64,000 bases of DNA, from positions 88,285 to 152,284 of the forward strand of contig NZ_JAAXPO010000006.1 of the NCBI RefSeq assembly GCF_012396485.1, read 5' to 3'. The number at the start of each line of letters is the position of its first letter. Positions within the stretch are counted from its first letter, which is position 1. The notes beneath the pieces are model-generated. The model had not been told where the DNA came from. It did not search any database and saw only the letters and a list, made by a program, of their open reading frames with translations. This document shows positions 35,680 through 45,233 of the stretch, in pieces. A program made the translations under genes and the position numbers. The DNA comes from Leuconostoc holzapfelii (GTDB lineage Bacteria; Bacillota; Bacilli; Lactobacillales; Lactobacillaceae).

Positions 35680-36591
35680 TTAATAATCTTCTTGACGATA
35701 ACCTAACGTTTGTAAAGCTTGTGGTCGATCACGCCAGCGTGGTTCCACCTTCACCCAGGTTTCCAAGAAGACCTTGTCGCCCATTAACCGTTCAATATCT
35801 TTACGTGCGCGTGTGCCGATGTTTTTGATCATCGTCCCCTGCTTACCAATAATGATATTTTTTTGCGTTGGTCGTTCCACAATAATTGATGCTTGGATAT
35901 GAATCTTATCTTCACTTTCACGTGCGATTTTATCAATCACAACTGCAACAGAGTGAGGAACTTCTTGTCGCGTCAATTGTAAGACTTTTTCACGAATTAA
36001 CTCTCCGATGACAAAACGTTCTGGGTGATCTGTGAGTTGATCAGCATCAAAATACTGCGGGCCTTCATCAAGATTTGCCACGATATTATCGAGCAATTCT
36101 GGCACGTTATCCCCTTCACGCGCAGAAATTGGGAAAACTTCAGTCCAAGCGGGGGCGTCTTCTTGATAACTCGCAATCACTTGCAGTAATTCCGGTGGCG
36201 CAATCAAGTCGACCTTGTTAATCAACAAATAGATTGGCGTCTCCTTCACTTCTTTCAAACGATTAATAATAAAGTCATCACCTCGGCCACGCGGCATCGA
36301 TGCATCTACCACGAACCAGATCGCGTCGGCCTCATGTAGCGCTGAAAAAGCAGATTTTACCATGAAGTCGCCAAGCGAGTTTTGCGGCTTATGCACACCA
36401 GGTGTGTCGATAAAAACGACTTGCGCCGCATCTGTTGTGTAAATGCCTTGAATCTTATTTCTCGTCGTTTGTGCCTTGTCTGACATGATGGCAATTTTTT
36501 CACCAACAATACGATTGAGCAAGGTTGATTTTCCCACATTTGGGCGGCCAATAATGGCTACAAAACCAGATTTGAAAGGTGTTTCTGTCAT
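35680..36591 (-). CDS. era: GTPase Era
   Basis: An essential GTPase for 16S rRNA 3'-end maturation and 30S assembly. 303 residues: GTPase motifs [12 protein letters not shown] (G1), DTPGVHKPQ (G3), NKVDL (G4) and SAREG (G5), then a C-terminal KH domain (about 210-300) with [24 protein letters not shown]. It belongs to the block phoH-ybeY-dgkA-era-recO. Confidence 0.97.
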   Translation of the reverse strand: MTETPFKSGFVAIIGRPNVGKSTLLNRIVGEKIAIMSDKAQTTRNKIQGIYTTDAAQVVFIDTPGVHKPQNSLGDFMVKSAFSALHEADAIWFVVDASMPRGRGDDFIINRLKEVKETPIYLLINKVDLIAPPELLQVIASYQEDAPAWTEVFPISAREGDNVPELLDNIVANLDEGPQYFDADQLTDHPERFVIGELIREKVLQLTRQEVPHSVAVVIDKIARESEDKIHIQASIIVERPTQKNIIIGKQGTMIKNIGTRARKDIERLMGDKVFLETWVKVEPRWRDRPQALQTLGYRQEDY

Positions 36592-36683
36592 TTTTTTTGC
36601 GACGCCTAGGTCGACTTTCTCCTATTTACAGCCTACTGGCAAGATGCCAATAGACAACTATTTTGCCCTAAATCGAGCCAACG

Positions 36684-37160
36684 TTATTTTTGAAAATGGT
36701 GCAACAAATCAGAAAAATTGGTGACAATTCCAAATTGGCGCCAAACATACGGCTGAAAAATCAATAACAAAATGATGATTTCAACGCCGACCGCTACCAA
36801 TACCGCACCGGCAGCCACATCTTTGGCCAGTTTTGCCAAAGGATGATATTTTTTCTCCACAACCAAATCAACCACGGCTTCAATAATCGTATTCAAGAAT
36901 TCACTGAAGATCACGATAAAGACTGCCATCGTCACCCAAAGCCAATCTGAACGATACAATCCATAATGCAAACCCGCCACTAAAATGAGAAACGCCAACA
37001 AAATGTGGATGCGCATGTTACGCTCGCGCACTAAAATCAGCCATATCCCGTTTAATGAGTTACGCATCGCTCGAAAAAAATTCCGATTTCGCGTTGTTTG
37101 CTGCTTGATTGCTTCCGGTTCACCGACTAATTTTGTCTGTTCGTTATCTCTTGAGGCCAT
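36684..37160 (-). CDS. dgkA: Diacylglycerol/undecaprenol kinase family protein
   Basis: A small membrane kinase. Gram-positive members phosphorylate undecaprenol for cell-wall lipid carrier recycling. Of 158 residues, a polar N-terminal stretch of about 35 precedes the family core: FFRAMRNSLNGIWLILVRERNMRIH, the active-site FSEFLNTIIEAVVDLV and KDVAAGAVLV motifs, and three membrane helices. The start lies within the last bases of ybeY (17-base overlap). MIMASRD two codons earlier is equally possible. The cdd gene that often follows dgkA is absent. Confidence 0.92.
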   Translation of the reverse strand: MASRDNEQTKLVGEPEAIKQQTTRNRNFFRAMRNSLNGIWLILVRERNMRIHILLAFLILVAGLHYGLYRSDWLWVTMAVFIVIFSEFLNTIIEAVVDLVVEKKYHPLAKLAKDVAAGAVLVAVGVEIIILLLIFQPYVWRQFGIVTNFSDLLHHFQK

Positions 37161-37617
37161 AATCATCCAAAATCTTTCGCTGCAAATCAAACATTTCCTT
37201 CTCTTCAGCATCACCTAACATGTGATCATACCCGTTGAGATGAAGAAAGCCATGGACCACCAAGAAGCCAAGTTCTCGTTCGTAACTATGACCCAGATAT
37301 GCTGCTTGCGACGCAATCACGTCAACTGAGACAATAATATCACCAATATTTTTGGCGAGCCCTTCAACCGCTTCCAATTGGTCAAAAACATCATCGCCTT
37401 CCTCAATAGCAAAGCTAATCACATCTGTGGGCTTGTCCACGCCACGATATTCACGATTATAGCGTTGAATTTCATCATTATTGACAAAAGTAATCGACAT
37501 TTCAGTGTCATCAGGCAAATCTAATGCTTGGCCGGCAAAATCAATGACGGCAGTCACGAGATCACGATGGTACTGACTCACGCCAGCTTGCGCTTGGTCA
37601 ATTATGGCTAAATCCAT
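37144..37617 (-). CDS. ybeY: rRNA maturation RNase YbeY
   Basis: A metal-dependent endoribonuclease for 16S rRNA processing and ribosome quality control. 157 residues with the zinc motif HGFLHLNGYDH (H-x3-H-x5-H) and the conserved PTDVISFAIEE. The in-frame ATG further upstream lies inside phoH. I chose MDLAII, preceded by AAGGAG. It overlaps phoH by 20 bases. Confidence 0.94.
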   Translation of the reverse strand: MDLAIIDQAQAGVSQYHRDLVTAVIDFAGQALDLPDDTEMSITFVNNDEIQRYNREYRGVDKPTDVISFAIEEGDDVFDQLEAVEGLAKNIGDIIVSVDVIASQAAYLGHSYERELGFLVVHGFLHLNGYDHMLGDAEEKEMFDLQRKILDDYGLKR

Positions 37618-38608
37618 GGGCTGTCTGCTCCTTTTTATTGGCAAGTTGTGCTGTTTCAGCGGCATCATAAGCATTAACAATCAATCCAACCACCGGATGG
37701 CGAACCACGTCGGCACTGCTGAAGTTAATAAATGCGATCCGATTGACCGCTTGTAAAATATTTTGGGCGGCAATTAATCCTGACTTGGCACCACGTGGCA
37801 AATCAATTTGTGAAATATCGCCATTAACAATCATTTTTGAACCAAATCCCAGACGTGTCAAAAACATTTTCATCTGTTGGTTGGTGGTATTCTGTGCCTC
37901 ATCCAAAATAATAAAGGCATCATCCAATGTCCGGCCACGCATATAGGCCAATGGCGCAATTTCAATTACCCCACGATCCATCAATCGTTGCGTCTGTTCA
38001 GCCCCTATAATGGCATGCATCGCATCATAAATGGGCCGCAAATAAGGATCGACCTTCTCTTTTAAATCCCCTGGCAAAAAGCCAAGTGACTCGCCAGCCT
38101 CAACAGCTGGGCGGGTGATAATGATGCGTTCCACATCACCACGTTTCAGCGCAGAAATTGCCATGACGACGGCTAGATAAGTCTTCCCCGTCCCTGCAGG
38201 GCCAATGCCAAAGGTGATGTCATGCTTCCGAATAGCTTGGATGTATTGCCTTTGACCAAAATTTTTGACCCGCACAGCGCGGCCTTTATTATCTCGAATC
38301 AAAGTTTCCGAGTATAAATCACCAAAATATTCCAACGTGCCGCGTTGCGCCATCGTAACGGCACTCACAACGTCTGTCGGTGAAACGGTAATCTGATGTT
38401 TAATGAGCTGGGTTAATTCATGTAAGACAGCCTGTGCAAGGGCCACCTGCTCTGCTTCCCCTGCAATCGTCATCTGGTCGCCTCGAGCATGCAAGGCAAC
38501 ATCTAAACCTTCTTCAATCAGACGGATTAAATTATCGTTAACCCCAATTAACTTAGTCTGCTGTTCGGCATTCTCAAATGTAAAAATTTGCTGTATTTGT
38601 GCTGACAA
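37598..38608 (-). CDS. phoH: PhoH family protein
   Basis: A cytoplasmic ATPase of the PhoH family with an N-terminal KH-like region, linked to RNA metabolism by its constant place beside ybeY. 336 residues: Walker A FGIGPAGTGKTYLA, ITRPAVEAGESLGFLPGDL, Walker B AFIILDEAQNTT and LPRGAKSGL. The start is a TTG (LSAQIQQIF) with AAGGGGA upstream. The nearest in-frame ATG, 69 bases earlier, would lie in the amt terminator region. Confidence 0.93.
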   Translation of the reverse strand: MSAQIQQIFTFENAEQQTKLIGVNDNLIRLIEEGLDVALHARGDQMTIAGEAEQVALAQAVLHELTQLIKHQITVSPTDVVSAVTMAQRGTLEYFGDLYSETLIRDNKGRAVRVKNFGQRQYIQAIRKHDITFGIGPAGTGKTYLAVVMAISALKRGDVERIIITRPAVEAGESLGFLPGDLKEKVDPYLRPIYDAMHAIIGAEQTQRLMDRGVIEIAPLAYMRGRTLDDAFIILDEAQNTTNQQMKMFLTRLGFGSKMIVNGDISQIDLPRGAKSGLIAAQNILQAVNRIAFINFSSADVVRHPVVGLIVNAYDAAETAQLANKKEQTAHGFSHN

Positions 38609-38647
38609 ATTGCAAATCCCCTTTGTGTTGTTTCTTTTAATTTTAAC

Positions 38648-38670
38648 ACAAAAAACGGGCTGTTGCCCGT
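38648..38670 (-). terminator. Terminator after amt
   Basis: ACGGGC-TGTT-GCCCGT with U6 on the minus strand; the stem reaches the amt stop codon. Confidence 0.8.
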
Positions 38671-39866
38671 CATTCAACCGTTAAATCATGCATAATGTTG
38701 TCATAACCTTGAGCTTCTTCTTCCGCAGTCAGGCGTAATGGTGCAGCAATCAACGCCGTGAGTTTTGCTAAGATGAAGGTCCCAATCGCAGCAAACGCGA
38801 TCGTAAACAAGATAGCGACGACTTGCTTCCAGACAAGAGAGAAGTCGCCATTCACAGCGCCCGCAACACCACCAACACTTTTATCAGCGAACACCCCTGT
38901 CAAGATGGCCCCAACGGCGCCACCGATCCCATGAATTCCAAAGGCATCAAGCGTGTCATCATAGCCAAAGCTGTTCTTAACAAATGTAATCCCAGCAAAA
39001 CCAACCACACCGGCTAACAACCCCATAATGACCGCAGCCCATGGCGCCACGAAGCCTGCAGCTGGCGTAATCGCCACCAACCCCGCAACGCCACCACTGG
39101 TAATGCCTGATAGTGTTGCGCGGCCGTGCATTTTATACTCGGCAATCCCCCACGTCAAGACACCGGCTGATGATGCCAACCACGTGTTGACCAAGGCCAA
39201 AACCGCAATGCTGTTGGCAGCCAAAGCGGAACCTGAGTTAAAGCCAAACCAACCGACCCAGAGCAAGGCCCCACCGATGAGCACGTATGATGGGCGAACT
39301 GGCACATGCTTATCATTGTGGCGATGCCCAATCATCAAGGCCAAAACCAAGCCGGTCACACCACTTGAGATATGAACCACTGTCCCACCGGCAAAATCGA
39401 TTGCGCCCAGCTTTGCCAGTAAGCCACCGCCCCACACCATGTGGGCCAATGGCGAATAAATAAAGATTAGCCATAATGTAATGAAGACAATCATTGCCTT
39501 GATGCGTACACGGCCAATCACTGAGCCCGTGATGATGGCAGCTGTGATGATTGGGAACATGCCCTGGAATAAGGCAAACGCACCATCTGGAATCGTCAAG
39601 GACTTTGTTGAGTGGGTAAAGGATACCCCTGTGAGAAATAGATGCTTAAAATTGCCAATGATATCTCCGGCACCACCAAAAGCTAACGAATAACCAACGG
39701 CAAACCAGACCATTGTGGCAATGCCAATAATTAAGATTGGGACAAACATTGTATGCAACAAATTGCGACGTTCCCCCAAGCCGCCATAGAATAATGCCAA
39801 ACCTGGTGTCATTAACCAGACCAGCGCTGCCGAAATCAATACCCAAGCCAAATCACCTGTGTTCAT
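38670..39866 (-). CDS. amt: Ammonium transporter
   Basis: An Amt/Rh channel for ammonium uptake, 398 residues and about 11 spans. Motifs: WLMTPGLALFYGGLGERRN, DFAGGTVVHISSGVTGLVLALM, and DDTLDAFGIHGIGGAVGAILTG with the pore histidines. No glnK gene lies beside it, although amt usually pairs with glnK. An extended -10 promoter (TGATATGAT, minus strand) lies in a small palindrome TGATAT-AATC-ATATCA (39898-39913 region). Confidence 0.95.
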   Translation of the reverse strand: MNTGDLAWVLISAALVWLMTPGLALFYGGLGERRNLLHTMFVPILIIGIATMVWFAVGYSLAFGGAGDIIGNFKHLFLTGVSFTHSTKSLTIPDGAFALFQGMFPIITAAIITGSVIGRVRIKAMIVFITLWLIFIYSPLAHMVWGGGLLAKLGAIDFAGGTVVHISSGVTGLVLALMIGHRHNDKHVPVRPSYVLIGGALLWVGWFGFNSGSALAANSIAVLALVNTWLASSAGVLTWGIAEYKMHGRATLSGITSGGVAGLVAITPAAGFVAPWAAVIMGLLAGVVGFAGITFVKNSFGYDDTLDAFGIHGIGGAVGAILTGVFADKSVGGVAGAVNGDFSLVWKQVVAILFTIAFAAIGTFILAKLTALIAAPLRLTAEEEAQGYDNIMHDLTVE

Positions 39867-39976
39867 AAATCATACTCCTCTTTTAACGTTGATATAATCA
39901 TATCAGCTAGACCAATTGAGCGATTTAATTATGGTAGGTTTCATGACATCGACTATTTTTATCCAAAGCCATAAAA

Positions 39977-40000
39977 AAAATAGCCATATGTGGCTATTTT
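39977..40000 (-). terminator. Terminator after pyk
   Basis: AAAATAGCCA-TATG-TGGCTATTTT with an A8 run on the left that gives the minus-strand U-tail. Confidence 0.88.
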
Positions 40001-40019
40001 CCTGACAGACATTATATCA

Positions 40020-41441
40020 TTAAACTGATTGTACAGTAATCATGTTTGTTGTACCAGATTGTGACATTGGTACACCAGCTGCGATGACGATTGTGTCACC
40101 TGAGTTAGCCAAACCTTGTTCCTTAACAGCTGTCTTAGCCAATGCAATCATTTCATCAATCGTTGCAGGGGCATCGTAAACAACTGGCAAGACACCGTAG
40201 TTCAAAGTCAAACCACGTTGTACACGTTCAGTATAAGTCACAGCCAAAATGTTAACATCTGGGCGGTGCTTTGATACCATACGTGCTGTGTAACCTGAGT
40301 TTGTTGACACAACAATTGCCTTGGCGTTCACGCTGCGGGCAATACGTGAAACTGCTGAAGCAACAGCTTCAGTTGAATCAGTTTCATCAAAGAAGATGTC
40401 TTGGTGACGACCGTTGTCACGCAATGATGTTTCAGCCTTTTCGTTGATTGCAGCCATTGTCGCAACAGCTTCAACTGGGTAATCACCGTTAGCTGATTCA
40501 CCTGACAACATTGTGGCATCTGTACCATCAAATACGGCGTTGGCAACGTCGGAAGCTTCGGCACGTGTAGGACGTGGGTTTTCTTCCATTGAGTCAAGCA
40601 TTTGTGTGGCAGTAATGACTGGCAAACCAGCCTTGTTCATCTTGCGGATCATGTCCTTTTGAACCAAAGGCACATTTTCGGCTGGAATTTCAACACCCAT
40701 GTCACCACGTGGGACCATCAAGGCATCAGAAACTTCAAGAATGGCATCAAGGTTGTCAATACCTTCTTGTGATTCAATTTTTGGAACAATTTGGACGTGT
40801 TCCATGTTCTTTTCCTTCAACAATGCGCGAATTTCAAGCACATCTTCAGGCTTACGAACGAATGAAGCAGCGATATAGTTGATTTCGTGATCCAAACCAA
40901 AACGAATATCATCTGCATCTTTTTCAGTGATACCAGGCAAGTTGATTGAAACACCTGGTGCGTTAACACCCTTACGTGATCCCAAGATACCATCGTTATC
41001 AATGCGAACAACAAGTTCACGGTTGGCAGCATCCTTTTCAAGAACAGTTGTGCCAAGCAAACCATCATCAAACAAGACTTGTCCGCCCACTTCAACGTCA
41101 TCAAACAAACCGGCGTATGTGACAGCAATCTTTTCCTTTGTACCTTCAATGTTTTCGTCCATTGAAATACGCAAAGTGTCGCCAGTGTGGAATTCAATCT
41201 TACCATCGACTTGCTTTGTTGTACGGATTTCAGCACCCTTTGTGTCCAACAAGATACCAACAGTCTTACCAGTAATCTTTTCAGCTTCATGAACTGCGTT
41301 CATACGGCTCAAATGTTCTTCGTGATCACCGTGTGAGAAGTTGAAACGGAATACGTTGGCACCCGCTTGGATCAACTTGACGATTGTTTCGACATCAGAT
41401 GATGACGGACCAAGTGTTGAGACGATTTTCGTCTTTTTCAT
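40020..41441 (-). CDS. pyk: Pyruvate kinase
   Basis: Final ATP-forming step of glycolysis: phosphoenolpyruvate to pyruvate. 473 residues, the short form without the extra C-terminal PEP-binding domain of some Bacilli. Motifs: KIVSTLGPSSSDVE, FRFNFSHGDHEEH, the active-site MVPRGDMGVEIP, ITATQMLDSMEENPRPTRAEASDVANAVFDGTDA and VVSTNSGYTARMVSKHRP. In most Lactobacillales pfkA precedes pyk; here dnaE is directly upstream. Confidence 0.97.
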   Translation of the reverse strand: MKKTKIVSTLGPSSSDVETIVKLIQAGANVFRFNFSHGDHEEHLSRMNAVHEAEKITGKTVGILLDTKGAEIRTTKQVDGKIEFHTGDTLRISMDENIEGTKEKIAVTYAGLFDDVEVGGQVLFDDGLLGTTVLEKDAANRELVVRIDNDGILGSRKGVNAPGVSINLPGITEKDADDIRFGLDHEINYIAASFVRKPEDVLEIRALLKEKNMEHVQIVPKIESQEGIDNLDAILEVSDALMVPRGDMGVEIPAENVPLVQKDMIRKMNKAGLPVITATQMLDSMEENPRPTRAEASDVANAVFDGTDATMLSGESANGDYPVEAVATMAAINEKAETSLRDNGRHQDIFFDETDSTEAVASAVSRIARSVNAKAIVVSTNSGYTARMVSKHRPDVNILAVTYTERVQRGLTLNYGVLPVVYDAPATIDEMIALAKTAVKEQGLANSGDTIVIAAGVPMSQSGTTNMITVQSV

Positions 41442-41499
41442 GGTTAAATATGCTCCTTAGTTATCTTGGTTGTTGCTTGTGCAACATTACCCAAGCTCT

Positions 41500-41528
41500 A
41501 TTTTATACATTATTAAGCGTTTATACAA
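41500..41528 (-). promoter_or_regulatory. Promoter of pyk
   Basis: On the minus strand TTGTAT (41528-41523), 17 bases, TAAAAT (41505-41500). A small GTTGC-ACAA-GCAAC hairpin lies in the leader. The promoter sits in the 96 bases after dnaE. Confidence 0.6.
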
Positions 41529-41537
41529 GCCATAATA

Positions 41538-44500
41538 TCAATGACTTCGTCTAAAAATGACGTTGTCATTTCCCAGTAATGGCGCCAATTCACGGATGAT
41601 AGCGGTTTCATCACTCAACCAAAATGCCGGCGCTAATTGCTGGTTTTTTGCTTCATTTTGCCAATGAATCACGACTGGATTCACTCCATGAAACTTTTTC
41701 AAAACTGCAATCACTGCGTGGCGATTTTCAGCGTTATCATGTGCCGCATCAAACTGTAAAAACCACGTCCCTTTTGGTGGTTGCGCCAAGTCCGGTGCCA
41801 AGCTGATATGATTTGCCACGAGGGATAATTTACCATTATAACTATCCACCCGTCCGGATACCTGAATGATGGCCCCTGCCTTTAAAATAGCTTGCACCTT
41901 TTCAAAGAGTTGGTGAAATACCGTCACACTCATCGTGCCAGTGGCATCCGATACAGTGACAAACCCCATCTCTTCGCCTTTTTTGGTACGTGTTGTCCGC
42001 AGTTGATCAATCAAGACAATGCTCGATACACGTTGTGAATTTTCAGTGATCGCCACGATTTGTTGGTAGTTTTGTTCAGCGATGATCCCAGCATAATCAT
42101 CCAATGGATAGCCGGAAAGATTCACCCCAATGGCTTCTTTTTCATGAGTTAACTTCTCAGTTAATGACCAATCCGACATTTTCTTGATTTTGGTTTCATT
42201 TAGTATTAATTCACCAAAACTCGCAGCTTCAATCAAATCATCTAACGCGGTGACCAATTCTTGACGATTATAACCAAACGTATCTAAAGCGCCCGCATAG
42301 ACAAGTTGGTTGAGCGTGTCATGCTTCCTAAATTTTTCAGGCAAGCGTCGCACAAAGGACTGAATTGTCTGGAAAGGGCCGTTTGCCTGGCGTTCTGCCA
42401 AAACTGTCGCAACAAAATCTGACCGCAAACCACGAATATTATTGAGCCCCATTTGTAGCGTGTCTTGGGCAACCGTCCAAAATCGTTGTGAATAATTAAT
42501 ATGGGGTGCTGCCACTTTGATGCCACGGGCCTTGGCCTCTGTTACATAGAGACGCACCTTTTCGGGCGATCCCAAATTAGCATTTAACACGGCGGTAAAA
42601 AACGCAGCAGGATAATGCGCTTTCATGTAGGCTAATTGAAAGGATAACTTACTATAAGCCACTGCATGCGAGCGATTAAAACCATAATTAGCAAACTCAT
42701 CAATGTAGGCAAAAATTTGGGTCGCCTCATCACGATCATGGCCGCGCGCTACCGCGCCAGCAATAAACTTTTCTTGCATGGCTGCCATTTGTGTCAATTT
42801 CTTTTTGGACATGGCGCTTCGCAAAAGATCCGCCTCACCCAATGTCAAGCCAGCATAAGCCTCTGCGACAAGCATGACCTGCTCTTGATAGACAATGATC
42901 CCAAACGTTGGCGCTAAAATTGTCTTGAGGCTGGGATCAGGCATGGTGATCGTTTCTTGACCATGCCGTCGTTTAATAAAGGTTTCAATGTTGCGACTTG
43001 GGCCTGGGCGGTAAAGGGCGTTCACCGCGACAATATGTTCAAATGTGGCTGGTTGTAGTTGCCGTAAGACATGCTTGATACCCGCTGATTCAAACTGGAA
43101 AATGCCGTTGGTGTCGCCTTTTGCGTATAACTCAAGCGTTTTGGGATCATCGAGTGGCACGCGACTGATGTTAAAATGCTCTGGTAGTTGCTGCCGCGCT
43201 TCATACAACGTTTGCGCTAGAATTGATAAATTAGACAACCCTAAGACATCAATTTTCAGCAACCCTAACGCTTCAACGGTATCTTTTTCAAATTGTGTCA
43301 ATAACCGATCATCACTGCCTGCTTGCACTGGCAACGTCTGCACCAAGGCTTCTGCACTCAAAACCACGCCGGCTGCATGTGTCGAGTAATTTCGCGGCAG
43401 ACCTTCGATTTGTTGCGCCACTTTCAATAGCAATTGCCCATTCTCAATTTCGGCTAACACATTTTTAAGGCCTGGTCCTGCTTGTAAGGCATCTTGCAAA
43501 GAGACTTTGCGCCCTTGTTTCCCTTGTGGCACGGCATTACTTAATCGGCTCATCATTTGTTGCGACAGGCCAAACACGCGGCCTGTGTCACGCAGCGCCT
43601 GCTTTGCCGCCAAAGTGCCAAACGTTAAAATCTGGGCAAAGTTCCGTTGACCATACTTATCGTGTAAATAGTTTAACACCGCTTCGCGCTTATTATCTGG
43701 CCAATCAATATCAATATCTGGCATTTGCACTCGTTCTGGGTTCAAAAAACGTTCAAACAGCAAGCCAAATTGCAGGGGATCCACATCTGTAATTCGCAAG
43801 GCGTAAGCAACGAGTGATCCGGCTGCAGAGCCACGCCCAGCGCCCATTTGAATATGGCTTTGATAAGCAAAATTGACAATATCCCAAACGATCAAAAAAT
43901 AATCATTAAACCCGAGTTCATCAATGATTGTCAGTTCGTGATTTAAACGCGTGAGATATGGGGACTGATCCCCATGATACCCCTTTAGTCGCGCAGCCAA
44001 CCCTTTTTCCGCCAGCGCTTTGAGATAAGCACCTGCATCCGCCATCCCATCTGGCAGTTGAAATGCTGGCAAAGCTGCTGTCTTTTTAAACGTCAGCGTG
44101 ACTTGACTGCGAGAAACTAATCGCTCATTGACCAAAAAAGCAGCTTTTAGAATTTCACTACTTTGGTAAGCGGCTTGAATTTGCTCAAAATCTTGCAGTA
44201 CCTGTGTGCCAGACTGCTGGGCTAATGCCTTGATACCTTCTAATTTCACGTTTGCATCAATTGACTTTAAAACTTGTGTGGTGAAGCTATCGTCCGCATT
44301 CAAATAAGCCACATCATCTAAGGCAATCAGTTGGGCTTGCGTTGCTACTTGAAATGCAGCAAGCCGTGCTTGAATCTGCGTGGCCATTTGTGGGTTGATA
44401 CCAACATACAAATGTTCTGGGGCAATCACATTGGTGAGTTGCTGCCAATAGGTATCCAGATCATCATAGGCAGCCGCGATAAACTGCGTTAATTCACTTT

Positions 44501-44879
44501 CTGCTGGCAAAATAACATTCAATCCGGCCAAATGTTCAGTCATCGCACTCAGAGGCATGTCATCTGTTTTAGCAGTCATTTTAGCAGATGACAGCCACAT
44601 TAAGTTTTGATAGCCAACCTGCGTTTCCGCCATAAAAATCATTGGGAATGTGGTAGCAGTATTGACGAGCCCGCTAACCGACAATGTGACCCCAAATAAC
44701 GGCTTGATGCCATGCTGCAAAGCCGTTTGATAAAAGGCAACGGCACCATACATCACATTTTGATCGGTAAGTGCAATCGCATCGTAATGGCGTGCCTTGG
44801 CTGTTTGGATGATTTGTGAAATTGTATTGGGATTTTTTAATAAGCTATAAGCGCTTAAAATTTGTAACGGTGCGTACAT
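41538..44879 (-). CDS. dnaE: DNA polymerase III subunit alpha, DnaE
   Basis: The second replicative polymerase of Firmicutes, which extends primers for PolC. 1113 residues. The N-terminal PHP domain is degenerate: the usual first His motif is LQILSAYSLL here, so metal binding there is doubtful. The polymerase active site is in PDIDIDWPDNKRE. Other motifs: GAGRGSAAGSLVAYALRITDVDP, FGTLAAKQALRDTGRV, YNRSHAVAYSKLSFQLAYMKAHYP. A C-terminal OB fold (about 960-1040) is present. Confidence 0.96.
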   Translation of the reverse strand: MYAPLQILSAYSLLKNPNTISQIIQTAKARHYDAIALTDQNVMYGAVAFYQTALQHGIKPLFGVTLSVSGLVNTATTFPMIFMAETQVGYQNLMWLSSAKMTAKTDDMPLSAMTEHLAGLNVILPAESELTQFIAAAYDDLDTYWQQLTNVIAPEHLYVGINPQMATQIQARLAAFQVATQAQLIALDDVAYLNADDSFTTQVLKSIDANVKLEGIKALAQQSGTQVLQDFEQIQAAYQSSEILKAAFLVNERLVSRSQVTLTFKKTAALPAFQLPDGMADAGAYLKALAEKGLAARLKGYHGDQSPYLTRLNHELTIIDELGFNDYFLIVWDIVNFAYQSHIQMGAGRGSAAGSLVAYALRITDVDPLQFGLLFERFLNPERVQMPDIDIDWPDNKREAVLNYLHDKYGQRNFAQILTFGTLAAKQALRDTGRVFGLSQQMMSRLSNAVPQGKQGRKVSLQDALQAGPGLKNVLAEIENGQLLLKVAQQIEGLPRNYSTHAAGVVLSAEALVQTLPVQAGSDDRLLTQFEKDTVEALGLLKIDVLGLSNLSILAQTLYEARQQLPEHFNISRVPLDDPKTLELYAKGDTNGIFQFESAGIKHVLRQLQPATFEHIVAVNALYRPGPSRNIETFIKRRHGQETITMPDPSLKTILAPTFGIIVYQEQVMLVAEAYAGLTLGEADLLRSAMSKKKLTQMAAMQEKFIAGAVARGHDRDEATQIFAYIDEFANYGFNRSHAVAYSKLSFQLAYMKAHYPAAFFTAVLNANLGSPEKVRLYVTEAKARGIKVAAPHINYSQRFWTVAQDTLQMGLNNIRGLRSDFVATVLAERQANGPFQTIQSFVRRLPEKFRKHDTLNQLVYAGALDTFGYNRQELVTALDDLIEAASFGELILNETKIKKMSDWSLTEKLTHEKEAIGVNLSGYPLDDYAGIIAEQNYQQIVAITENSQRVSSIVLIDQLRTTRTKKGEEMGFVTVSDATGTMSVTVFHQLFEKVQAILKAGAIIQVSGRVDSYNGKLSLVANHISLAPDLAQPPKGTWFLQFDAAHDNAENRHAVIAVLKKFHGVNPVVIHWQNEAKNQQLAPAFWLSDETAIIRELAPLLGNDNVIFRRSH

Positions 44880-44954
44880 TAGCCCTCCGCAGTTTGTGAC
44901 GCATGACGCGAAACTTTGTTCCCTTTAATTATACACGAAACGCGTTGAAAAAGG

Positions 44955-44982
44955 TTGCGCTTTTTAAGAATAAGCGTATGAT
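44955..44982 (+). promoter_or_regulatory. Possible promoter of the DUF2929 gene
   Basis: TTGCGC, 16 bases, TATGAT, followed 13 bases later by the ribosome site AGAGGTGAAAGG. Confidence 0.4.
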
Positions 44983-45005
44983 AGTTCTGTAAAGAGGTGA
45001 AAGGT

Positions 45006-45203
45006 ATGAAATATATTACTGTTGCTTTTTGGTCTGCTGTGTTCGGTGAAATTTTGGGCTACATTGTTTCACAATTGAGTGTGGGTACTTATTCATTCAC
45101 AACGGTAGCAATTATTGCCATCGTTGTGGGTGAAATTGCAGTGATTGCTGTACCTGCAATCTCCGGCTCAGCTGCCACCAAAGAAGTCATTCATCATCAA
45201 TAA
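45006..45203 (+). CDS. DUF2929 family small membrane protein (YjzD-like)
   Basis: A 65-residue protein with two membrane segments (about 3-22 and 32-52). MKYITVAFWSAVFGEILGYI and GTYSFTTVAIIAIV resemble YjzD/DUF2929 proteins, common beside dnaE in Firmicutes. Function unknown. The ATG at 45006 has a strong GAGGTGAAAGG site; an in-frame start three codons earlier overlaps it. Confidence 0.85.
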   Translation: MKYITVAFWSAVFGEILGYIVSQLSVGTYSFTTVAIIAIVVGEIAVIAVPAISGSAATKEVIHHQ

Positions 45204-45233
45204 AAAACGCGCAATGTCGATTGCGCGTTTTTT
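45202..45233. terminator. Terminator of the aro operon and DUF2929 gene
   Basis: A 14-bp perfect stem (45202-45215 with 45220-45233), GTCG loop and A6/T6 flanks; works in both directions. Confidence 0.92.

Noticed and set aside
41500..41528. A cre site in the pyk promoter (TATAAACGCTTAAT)
   Set aside because: The spacing of the TGnAA and CG elements does not fit the consensus, unlike the clear site in the PTS promoter.
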